DNA of 41,222 nucleotides. Source: Deltaproteobacteria bacterium (GTDB lineage Bacteria; Desulfobacterota; Desulfarculia; Adiutricales; Adiutricaceae). Below the pieces are notes generated by a model that was not told the origin of the DNA, ran no database searches, and saw only the letters and a program-made list of their open reading frames with translations. This document shows positions 22,050-30,000 of this stretch, piece by piece. Position numbers and translations under genes: made by a program. Within the stretch, counting starts at the first letter, position 1, and each line of letters begins with the position of its first letter. The stretch spans positions 1 to 41,222 of the forward strand of contig JAITII010000070.1 in NCBI GenBank assembly GCA_031279515.1, written 5' to 3'.

Positions 22050-22783
22050 GAATATTTATTTGATATTATTCAGATAGTGTATCACAAAATATCAGAAATA
22101 GAAAGGGGAGTTTTTCTCTTGGCGGAAGAGGGCGCTATGGATGGTTTATGAGATTTTCCTCATTTTATCCAAGAGACAAAAAAATCTATAAAATAAATGT
22201 CAATAATTTAGGACAGTTTTTTTATTTAAAATTAAAAATGAATCCATGTCAAAAAATTTTCATGAAAATTAAATACTAAAAATGCGATGAAATAGGTCTT
22301 CCAGCAAAAGATATGTAAAGAAGAAGACAGTTTAATTTAAAAATGGGGGATTTATAAATTAATTAACTTTACCTTTTAATGGCCATTAAACTCAATATCG
22401 TTGAAATTTTAATGTTGACTTCCAATGTTGGTTTGTATAAAATCCAGAAATTAGAAAAGATTACTACTAGTTTATTTATAAATTTCCTGTAAGATCGCTA
22501 AAAAAGTTCTCTTTGGCTAATCATGTCAAGCTTTTAAGGCTTTTCTAGATCGTCACAATAACAAAGAGCTTAAATTTATACACGCACATTTATCAATAAA
22601 TAAACTATTCGTTTTCTAATAGGTGTATTTCATAAACTAATGCATTTTTCTAATGGGCATAATTTATAACAAATATATAACTAGGAGGTGAATCTACTAT
22701 ACCATTTAGAAAACCATCACTGCTAGGAATTGATAAAATAAGTTCCTCTTAACTCACCCAATCGAATAGTTTCATCCCACCCC

Positions 22784-22813
22784 GGTTAAATCCTACAACT
22801 TCTAGCATACTGA
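22784..22813 (+). promoter_or_regulatory. 30-bp block identical upstream of both operon copies
   Basis: These 30 bases recur without a mismatch at 32621-32650, although flanking non-coding DNA differs at many sites. The block ends about 115 bases before each DUF4198 start. It is followed in both copies by ACTACTT, a short T-rich gap and TTTAGTAAGT, a weak inverted repeat. It could contain a promoter or operator. No Fur box, riboswitch or known site was recognised in it. Confidence 0.45.
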
Positions 22814-22928
22814 ATTCAAACGCACTACTTATTTAGTAAGTATAAGGAATTTTTTGCCCTTATTTTTCCATCCATATTGGTAGTTTTGTGCTAGCAATAT
22901 GCGTTTTCATTTAAAGGAATAATTTCAA

Positions 22929-23759
22929 ATGAAAAGAGTTAGCTGTAATTCAAGAAAAAAATCGAAACTGAGACAAAAATTAGAGAGCGTCCCTCCAACG
23001 CTCGCTTTTTTTCTAGCTGCTGTTTCGCTTTTAGTGATGATAAGTCTGTTAATAGGTATTGGTGAAGCCAAGGCCCATTCTCTGTGGCTGGAGACTCCTG
23101 AGGCGAATCCGCCTGTCGATCAACCTCTAAAGATAAACATAGGTTTCAATGAAGGTTTTGAGGTGGTGGAGATTATCCAGGAAGGACTTCCCAATATTGC
23201 TCCACCCATAATCCTTGGCGCCCAGGGTGAAATTAATACCAAACTTGCCGGAGGTGCCAATTATGAATATGTGACTGATACCCCTTTAGGGGCAGGGGGA
23301 TACCTTGGGTTCATCGAATATAAACCATTTATCATGGGGCATGGAGAAGGACCCAAGAACCGCTATTTTATGACTGGAAAGCATGTCATAAATATAGGGT
23401 CTGGTTCAGATGAGATTATCACGAAGCCTCAGGGAAAAAGTGCGTTAGAGATAGTCCCCTTAGCAAATCCCAAAGGGCTTAAAGTTGGTGGTTCTCTTCC
23501 AGTACAGGTGCTCTTTGAAGGCAAACCACTAGCAAGGGCAGAGGTCTTTGGAGATTTTAGGGGTTTTAACCCTCCAGGTAGCTGGGGACTAGCCAAAGCT
23601 TTCTATTGCAAAACCGACAAAGACGGTAAAATTGATTTTCTTCCCCTCAGAAGCGGACTTTGGATCCTCAAAGTACGTCATCCCATTCCCAACGAAGATA
23701 CCAGCGAAGCCGCTGAGACCGTCCATCTTCACAACATCACCTTTTTTGTATCCGAGTAA
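22929..23759 (+). CDS. Periplasmic DUF4198-family protein
   Basis: 276 aa. A Lys/Arg-rich N-terminus and hydrophobic stretch (residues about 22-46) end at EAKA, then HSLWLETPE. Cleavage there would leave His as the first mature residue. DUF4198 proteins typically begin 'AH.(F/L)WLE' and occur with metal-uptake systems. The central part has GHGEGPKNRYFMTGKHVINIG, and the C-terminal part an Ig-like KVGGSLPVQVLFEGKPLARAEV. The start ATG has AAAGGAAT upstream. It is first in the operon, 190 bases before the receptor, and may hand or hold the receptor's substrate in the periplasm (inference). Confidence 0.85.
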   Translation: MKRVSCNSRKKSKLRQKLESVPPTLAFFLAAVSLLVMISLLIGIGEAKAHSLWLETPEANPPVDQPLKINIGFNEGFEVVEIIQEGLPNIAPPIILGAQGEINTKLAGGANYEYVTDTPLGAGGYLGFIEYKPFIMGHGEGPKNRYFMTGKHVINIGSGSDEIITKPQGKSALEIVPLANPKGLKVGGSLPVQVLFEGKPLARAEVFGDFRGFNPPGSWGLAKAFYCKTDKDGKIDFLPLRSGLWILKVRHPIPNEDTSEAAETVHLHNITFFVSE

Positions 23760-23773
23760 TGTTTACCCACGTT

Positions 23774-23847
23774 AAGCTATCCCCGGTGTAAGTTTGACTC
23801 CATAAAGTAATAGGGAGTACACCCTTAAAACAAAAGCTATCCCCGGT
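23774..23847 (+). repeat. Two 14-bp direct repeats before receptor 1
   Basis: AAGCTATCCCCGGT occurs at 23774-23787 and again at 23834-23847, exactly 60 bases apart, between DUF4198 and the receptor start. Copy 2 has only one related site (CATTCCCGGTGC near 33245). The repeat could be a protein-binding site or a local duplication. Confidence 0.5.
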
Positions 23848-23949
23848 AGTTCATTTGTTTTAGGTAGTTTTATTAGATATCTGTTTAACCTATGGTTGCC
23901 AGGTGCCATTAATATTAATATTTTTATTCTTAGAAACGAGGATTGAAAA

Positions 23950-26049
23950 TTGTTAACTTACACTATGAGCCGCACCTCTTTGCGGGGACGAAGAGGTGAA
24001 AAGGCACTTCTGGCAGCCTTTATTTTATTTTTCACCCTTTTTTTATCGATCTCTTTAACGCCAATTTTAAAGGCACAAGATAGCGATGCAACAATTAGGG
24101 TTCACTCTATTATGGTCACGGTAAACAGGGTACTTCAGGATCTCATGGATGTTCCCGAGACTGTCAACGTTATCACGGCGGACGAAATCGAACGTTCACC
24201 TTACTCAACCATCACAGAATTATTAGCGCAAGTTCCTGGAGTTTCCACCGATAATAGCTCTGCGGCTATCGCCGGAGCAGAAAGGATTTCTATACGTGGT
24301 GAAACTTCCGGTAGAACTTTGATCTTGATAGACGGAATTAAGGCAGTAGACAAAGACTATGACGACAACTCCGTCTTAATCGATTTAAGTCAAGTTGAAA
24401 GAATCGAAATCATCAAAGGTCCTGCCTCGGTACTTTATGGTTCCTCAGGTATCGGTGGAGTTATCAATATCATAACCAAAAAAGGCGGGGATAAGCCTAT
24501 TGGGTTCAGCCAGAACTTTATCTGAGATACCTCGAATAAAAGCCTTAATGTTCAAAGCGCTATTTTTGGCCGCTATAAAGGTTTTAATTACAGAATTTCT
24601 GGTAGCGGTATTAACGGAAAACCCAGACGAGTTCCCAAAGACAGTAGAGATGGTGACGAGGCCTATGACAGCTCATTTCGAAATCGTTACTATTCCGCTC
24701 AGGTTGGCTATGATTGGGATAACAACAGCTTTACCCTTAAAGCCGATCGTTACACAAATGTCGCTTATTACTCCAATGGTAAAGCTGCCACTGAAATGAT
24801 GAAAATGTACCTGGATCCCAATGACCGCGACACTATTCAAGCTAACTTAGTGTTAGGTACTTTAACGAGTAATTTAGAAAAACTCACCCTTACCGGAGCC
24901 TGGCAGAAAATTAAGCGTAACGTGAACAATTATTACCCGGCTACTGGTGAGACTAGGCCAATTTCAGGCACTCAAAAGCAATACATGTTTTCAGTTCAGT
25001 CTGAATGGTCTTTTCCCTCACATTATTTAACCGTCGGAGCCGAATATGAGGGTGATGATGTAAATGTCAATAACGGACAAACTTTCGCGAGAGTTAAACA
25101 AGACTCCTTTGGTCTTTTCGCCCAGGACGAATGGACTTTAACCAGCGATATTAAAGCCACTTTAGGACTTCGCTACAGCTATATCAACGGTAGGTTTGTG
25201 GATAAATGGGGCGGCAATGCTTACGGTGAGCCAGGCAAAACATTAAAGGATTCTAAACTGGTGGGAAGTGTAGGGTTAGTTTATCGAGGCATTGAAAACT
25301 GGGCATTTCGCGCTAATTTTTCTCAAGGTTATCGTTATCCAAGTATTAGGCAATTATTCACGGGAACTACGGCTCATGGTTCCTCCACAACGACTATTTA
25401 CCCAAATCCGGACTTATTGCCAGAAACGTCAATTAATTATGAGATAGGAGCACGCTTTTTTAATGATAATTGGGATTTTGATATCTCTGTTTTCCATATC
25501 AAAGCTAAAAACTATCATCAAAGCGCCACAGTAAATGGCAGAAGCACTTACGTTAACGGCAATACCGCCGTAACCACCGGGGTTGAAACAACTCTTCAAT
25601 ACACGAAAAACTTTGGTAATTACAGTATAGCCCCGTATGCTTCAGGTACTTACATTCATAGAAAGGTAACCATCAAGTATGGAGCTAGAGCCGATCAAAC
25701 AATATCCATGGTTGCCGTTCCTCCTTACGAGGGGCGTGTTGGTGTGAAATTTGACGCCGATATCTCCCCCACATTCCATTTTTACAGTGACGCATATGTT
25801 GCTATGGCCTCTAGGGTCAGAGGTGCTAACGAAGGAAGAGCCTCAGCTATTAGCGCCACTGTTACTGAATTTCCAGCTTGGCAGAATGCCAATTTGAATT
25901 TAGGAATTCGAGGAGGAGACAAATTTAAATATCATTTGACTCTCGGACTTCGCAATATTTTCAACCAGCAGTACAACTATTCTAGAGGAAGCGCGAGTTT
26001 GCCAGAAGCCGGTTTCCATACTGTTTTATCCTTTGGCTTAGAGTACTAA
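23950..26049 (+). pseudogene. TonB-dependent receptor, copy 1, with in-frame TGA
   Basis: Outer-membrane active-transport receptor. The frame from TTG 23950 (GAGGA 8 bases upstream) gives a signal peptide, TonB box (TIRVHSIMVTV), and plug with LIDGIKAVDKDY and ASVLYGSSGIGGVINIITKKGG. At codon 192 (24523-24525) it meets TGA. The same frame then continues without interruption for over 500 codons as a full barrel ending GFHTVLSFGLEY. The aligned residue in copy 2 is Tyr, not Cys, which argues against selenocysteine. Read through, the protein would be 699 aa. It is either a very recent nonsense mutation, a recoded stop or a sequencing error. Confidence 0.85.
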
Positions 26050-26097
26050 TTTCAAAAAGTATAGCTAAATATCAGGGTTTTTTACTTTACAGAAGAA

Positions 26098-26159
26098 AAG
26101 GGTTCTTAATGGAATCGGTTTGTTTCGATCGAGCCATTCTAAAAAACTTAAGAACCCTT
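26098..26159 (+). other. Large stem-loop between receptor 1 and the next gene
   Basis: AAGGGTTCTTAA (26098-26109) and TTAAGAACCCTT (26148-26159) are perfect 12-bp arms. AATGG and CCATT add inner pairs. A short AT-rich run (ATCTTCAATTTTTA) follows. It lies 50 bases after the receptor stop, so it may partly terminate transcription or protect the 5' mRNA, lowering expression of the downstream genes relative to the receptor. Confidence 0.6.
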
Positions 26160-26203
26160 ATCTTCAATTTTTATTCATGTTTCTATTTAAGGTCAGGTGC
26201 CAG

Positions 26204-27364
26204 ATGAAAAATAAATCTTTTTTTGCCCCAAGCCTTTCAAGTTTTATCCCTAGTTTGTCTGGTTTTGAAGGTCGTTTTTTACTAGTAGCTATTATCTGGC
26301 TACTAATCTCTATTTTAACTTTTTCAGACCAAGCTTTGAGCGCTCCTACCAACCTATCAGATCCCTATGCCTATTGGCTTCCGGGAAGCGCTTTGGGAAT
26401 ATCGGAAGGCCCGAACTATCGAGGAGGCGGACATGGTATGCCTCGACAGAGGACCAGAGAAGGGCAGGCAGAGCGGGATGGCGATAAAAACGAAGAGGGG
26501 GCTCAGGCTCACCCGGATAACTCTCAGTCTGGAAGAACCCAGAGCGCCTCAGGTCCTCCCATGGGGCACGTCACTACTAAAAGCCATATTCAGAGTGTTT
26601 ACCTCATGACCAAGGGAGCTCCTCAACCGGAGGAGGCCCCGGAGGTATACTATCGTTTTACAGCTAGAACCTTAGAGCGTCACGGAGGTGTTCCTCTGCA
26701 TTCCAGTTATCATAAAGCCAATGTGACAATGGATGAGAGAGGTTACTGGAGAGCTGATTTAGTGGGACCCACCTTTGGCACCATCGAAGTATTTTCCAAG
26801 ATCAAATTGGGGGATACTACCGTCTATAGTCAGTACAACTTTTTACATTTTCTTACTGAAGAAGATGCCGCAGGATTAGAGCCAGAGCCCACGGTCCTCA
26901 TGCCTTCAGAATGGCCGGTTTTTATTTTTCCGACTTCCAATTACAATGATATGCCTTTCCGAGGCACTCAAACGGAAAACGAGGTTGATTTTAACGTTAC
27001 TCGTTATGGCTCTTCTGTAGTTGCCCAGAACGCTTATATTGTAGACGTTAAGGAGGGGCAAAGGGGCCCCCAGGATATTGTTTTGGATCTAGAAAAGAGT
27101 AAGTACTCTCTTTCTCCGGACGACGATCCGACCCTTGCGGTCTCCAATGGTCCCATGGGAGGCATGGGCGGCTCCAAAAACATGGTGGCCATCCTCAGTT
27201 TCCCCAACAACGAGGTTATAACTTTTACCTTTTCAGTCAGCCGGTCCAAATGGAGCTATAGGAAACTGGGGCTGGGATTTCTCTTTGTAGGGTCGGTGGC
27301 CGTTGTGGTGGGAATCGTAACGGCCGATAGGCGTAGAAGGTTTAAATACAATGAGTGTAACTAG
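26204..27364 (+). CDS. Exported protein with C-terminal TM anchor, unknown function
   Basis: About 386 aa from ATG 26204; an upstream in-frame start at 26120 falls inside a hairpin and is less likely. A hydrophobic N-terminal segment (LLVAIIWLLISILTF) ends near ALSAPTNLSDP, a likely cleavage site. A Gly/Arg/Glu-rich low-complexity stretch follows, then a beta-rich periplasmic domain (YYRFTARTLERHGG...YWRADLVGPTFGTIEVFSKI). A C-terminal TM helix (LGLGFLFVGSVAVVVGIV) ends in a basic RRRRFK tail. It overlaps the polyferredoxin gene by 14 bases, so the two are translationally linked. No counterpart survives in copy 2. Function unknown; a membrane-held periplasmic partner of the receptor is possible. 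Confidence 0.75.
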   Translation: MKNKSFFAPSLSSFIPSLSGFEGRFLLVAIIWLLISILTFSDQALSAPTNLSDPYAYWLPGSALGISEGPNYRGGGHGMPRQRTREGQAERDGDKNEEGAQAHPDNSQSGRTQSASGPPMGHVTTKSHIQSVYLMTKGAPQPEEAPEVYYRFTARTLERHGGVPLHSSYHKANVTMDERGYWRADLVGPTFGTIEVFSKIKLGDTTVYSQYNFLHFLTEEDAAGLEPEPTVLMPSEWPVFIFPTSNYNDMPFRGTQTENEVDFNVTRYGSSVVAQNAYIVDVKEGQRGPQDIVLDLEKSKYSLSPDDDPTLAVSNGPMGGMGGSKNMVAILSFPNNEVITFTFSVSRSKWSYRKLGLGFLFVGSVAVVVGIVTADRRRRFKYNECN

Positions 27365-28304
27365 TATTAGGTTAATAGTTCAGCATATCGCCTTTGTTAT
27401 CTTTACCTACGGAGGTCTTTTTCGGGTTTCAATCGGAGCTTTTATTCCCTGTCTTTCCTGCCCCTTTGTGTACAGTTGTTCTGGCTATTGCTATCTTTTT
27501 ATGTTTCAACGCTCTATAGGAATAATTCTTCTGCCCTTTAGTGGCCTTTATATCTCTGAAAACCCGGTTTCGGACGTCCTTCGAAATCTTTCCATATTTT
27601 TAGTTGGACTTTTAATTTTTTCGATTTTAGTGGTGATTTTAGGAAAGACTTGGTGTGGGTGGCTCTGCCCCTTTGGTCTCTTTCAAGATTGGATTACTAA
27701 ACTCCGTAACCTTTTTAGGATTCGCGAATCTGAAATTATTTTACGTCATAAGCACCGCCTTTCTGCGATTAAGTACATCCTTTTAATCTATATGATTGTT
27801 TTCCCTTTGTTGGTTTCAGTGGGACTTTTGCCCATCGACTTTATTCTGGCATTTTGCAATATCTGTCCGGCCAAGTCCATTATGCCGCTCTTTGTTGGTG
27901 ACGTCCAGTACATGGCTTTGGACTTCTCGAGCGTCATAAGTTTGGTCTTTTCCGCATTGCTTCTAGCCATCACAGCGGGAATGCTCATAGGCATGTTTTT
28001 TAAGGACAGATTTTTTTGCCTATTTTGTCCCATGTTGGCCTTTGTAAACCTTTACAAGCTTCTCTATGTCCTTCGTTTAGCAAAAGATCCAACATCTTGT
28101 CACGGTTGCGGCAATTGCCGCAGAACATGCAGTATGGATAACGAAACCATTTACCGCGAAAGGGTCAAAACCAACGTTTATGACGCCGATTGCATGGGCT
28201 GCTTCAAATGCGCTGAAGGTTGCGCAGCGGATAGAACACTTTCGGTAAAGCTCGGTCCTTTGAAAATTTTTAACTCCTCACGTCAATATGCTGCTAAAAG
28301 GTGA
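27351..28304 (+). CDS. NapH/CcoG-like membrane polyferredoxin
   Basis: 317 aa with about five TM helices. Cys motifs: CLSCPFVYSCSGYC near residue 34, the 4Fe-4S_5-type WCGWLCPFGLFQDW near 101, CNICPAKS near 169, and FCLFCPM near 222. Two cytoplasmic 4Fe-4S clusters follow, CHGCGNCRRTCSMD near 250 and CMGCFKCAEGCAAD near 283. Such proteins (NapH, RdxA/CcoG, NosR C-part) move electrons at or across the inner membrane. Start ATG 27351 lies within the end of the previous gene. The stop overlaps the GTG of the HgdB-like gene, which suggests the two products work together. Confidence 0.88.
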   Translation: MSVTSIRLIVQHIAFVIFTYGGLFRVSIGAFIPCLSCPFVYSCSGYCYLFMFQRSIGIILLPFSGLYISENPVSDVLRNLSIFLVGLLIFSILVVILGKTWCGWLCPFGLFQDWITKLRNLFRIRESEIILRHKHRLSAIKYILLIYMIVFPLLVSVGLLPIDFILAFCNICPAKSIMPLFVGDVQYMALDFSSVISLVFSALLLAITAGMLIGMFFKDRFFCLFCPMLAFVNLYKLLYVLRLAKDPTSCHGCGNCRRTCSMDNETIYRERVKTNVYDADCMGCFKCAEGCAADRTLSVKLGPLKIFNSSRQYAAKR

Positions 28305-29665
28305 GAACTATGGCCGAGATTACCCGTGAAGATCGACAGAAAAAGATTACTTTTCAAAGGTTTTCTTCTGAAATCACTCAGGAATATGAAAGGCTACGTG
28401 AACTTCCCGATTACTTTCCGGAGCTGGATTACTTTTTGGACCTTTTAAAAGAAGGCCAGGATCCTTCCGTAGTGGAAAAGCGCGTGCAAAAGCCTGTGGT
28501 TGCTTTGATGTGCCTTCAGGCTCCTTTAGAACTATTCCACGCTTGTGGCCTTCACCCTTTTAAGATCTTTGGGGGAAGCCAGGTTACCACCAGGCTTTCC
28601 TCTCCGGTCCTTCCCCCGGTTATGTGCCCCATGTTACGTTCGGCTTTAGGGACCCTTATGCTGGGAAAAGGATTTAGCTCAGGAAACGGTTCAGATAACT
28701 CTGCTGAGTTGAAGGACACTAAAAACACTTCTTTTAGCTTCTGGGGAAACAGAAAAGATAAGGGAAACGGAACTTACCGGCCAGTTGGAGACTTTAAAGC
28801 TTGGGTAACGCCCACCACCTGCGATTGGGTGGTGAAGCTAGACGAGCTTTTGTATCTTTGCGGCGTCGAAAATAAGACTCCTGCTCACCGCCTTGAGCTT
28901 CCGCACACCAAGGATAGACCAGAAAGCCAGGAGCGCTGGCTCGAGGAAATCTATCTTTTAAAAAAGTTCCTGTTAGTTCAAGCCGGAATGAAAAAACTTC
29001 AGGCCAAGGTACTTAACAGATCCATGGATCTTTACCAGCAATCCTGGAAGCTCTTCTCCTCTTTAATTGACCTTAAACGACAGGGACTTGTCTCCCTTTC
29101 TTGGTTTTTAGTGATAGCTAATTCCTTTTTTTACGATGACATCGAGATCTGGATGGAAGAGCTAAAAAAGGTCCTGGTCTGTTTTCGGAAGCGAAATGTT
29201 CAAAAAATCGGTCCCCGAGTCTTTGTAGCAGGTTCTCCTATATTTTTTCCCAATCTAAAGATGGCGAGAATCATCGAGGAAGCGGGTCTTGTGGTGGTGA
29301 TGGACGATCTCTGCTCCTCGGAAAGGCTCTTTCCTGGAGCTGTATTCTTCGATGACTATTCTGAGCATGGGCTATTAAAAGCCTTGACCCAGCGTTACCA
29401 CCAGGGCTGCCTGTGCCCAACCTTTGCAGATAACGACCGCAGGGTCAATAACATCCTAGCTCCTGCCCACAAAGAGCTTTATGACGGCGTTATCTTCCAT
29501 GTACTCAAAGGCTGCCATCCCTTTGACCTAGAATCCCTCTCATTAGAGGCCAAGATAAAGGGGGAGGGGCTTAAGTATCTAAAGCTGGAGACGGATTACA
29601 CAGCTGAAGACAGCCAGACTTTACTTACCAGACTAGAGGCCTTCAGAAGCGCCTTAGTAGGCTAG
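28301..29665 (+). CDS. 2-hydroxyacyl-CoA dehydratase-like (HgdB/BcrC family) iron-sulfur protein
   Basis: 454 aa. Family core: PVVALMCLQAPLELFHACGL near residue 65, PPVMCPMLRSALG near 105, and TTCDWVVKLDELLYLCG near 171. These supply the three Cys that in HgdB/BcrC/double-cubane proteins bind a 4Fe-4S cluster. The C-terminal region has CPTFADNDRRVNN and KGCHPFDLESLSLEAKIKGEGLKYLKLETD, close to the family's usual end. Start is GTG 28301 (GTGA overlap with the gene before) or ATG 28310. No HgdC-type activating ATPase is nearby, so it may take electrons from the adjacent polyferredoxin. Probably a low-potential reductase; a role on the imported substrate is inference. Confidence 0.85.
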   Translation: MRTMAEITREDRQKKITFQRFSSEITQEYERLRELPDYFPELDYFLDLLKEGQDPSVVEKRVQKPVVALMCLQAPLELFHACGLHPFKIFGGSQVTTRLSSPVLPPVMCPMLRSALGTLMLGKGFSSGNGSDNSAELKDTKNTSFSFWGNRKDKGNGTYRPVGDFKAWVTPTTCDWVVKLDELLYLCGVENKTPAHRLELPHTKDRPESQERWLEEIYLLKKFLLVQAGMKKLQAKVLNRSMDLYQQSWKLFSSLIDLKRQGLVSLSWFLVIANSFFYDDIEIWMEELKKVLVCFRKRNVQKIGPRVFVAGSPIFFPNLKMARIIEEAGLVVVMDDLCSSERLFPGAVFFDDYSEHGLLKALTQRYHQGCLCPTFADNDRRVNNILAPAHKELYDGVIFHVLKGCHPFDLESLSLEAKIKGEGLKYLKLETDYTAEDSQTLLTRLEAFRSALVG

Positions 29666-29694
29666 CAGTTAATACCTACCAAGGGAGAGGGACC

Positions 29695-30000
29695 ATGATT
29701 ATTAGACCCGGAAAGGAGCAGCTTACAGCTGCCAAGAGCATCTTGGCAAGAAAGAGAAAGCAAGTGGGCACCTTTCTCATTGCATTGGATTTTTTTGTAG
29801 CCTTGCAATTGGCCAAAAACTTCTTAGCAGATAGATGCCTGAAAGAGGCTCATAAAAAAGTCAGAGAAGTAGGGCCTTTGACTGAAGCCAAGGTCCCTTC
29901 TAAATTCACCCTGAAAGTAACCTCTAAGGCGGATAGAGGCTTCAGTTCAAAAAGGTATCACTATGCCACAAGACGAAGACAAGACGCTATTTCATTCTAG
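29695..30000 (+). CDS. Small basic protein, 101 aa, unknown
   Basis: Preceded by GGGAGAGG five bases before ATG, 29 bases after the HgdB-like stop, and overlapping tonB by 38 bases. It is Lys/Arg-rich with one moderately hydrophobic segment (VGTFLIALDFFVALQLAKNFL). No family recognised. Its counterpart in copy 2 is deleted. The ribosome site and operon position favour a real gene, but it could also be a decayed N-terminal piece. Confidence 0.45.
   Translation: MIIRPGKEQLTAAKSILARKRKQVGTFLIALDFFVALQLAKNFLADRCLKEAHKKVREVGPLTEAKVPSKFTLKVTSKADRGFSSKRYHYATRRRQDAISF

Noticed and set aside
22680..22928. Cobalamin or metal riboswitch upstream of the receptor operon
   Set aside because: No GCCACTG B12-box or other known core was seen; conservation between the copies is the only signal.
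24523..24608. Selenocysteine at the receptor TGA
   Set aside because: The aligned residue in the paralog is Tyr, not Cys, receptors of this type are not known selenoproteins, and the only hairpin after the TGA starts 45 bases away, outside the usual range.
24500..24799. Separate 99-codon gene across the receptor TGA
   Set aside because: It is the +1 shadow frame of the receptor; the receptor frame itself continues through the TGA with clear homology to copy 2.
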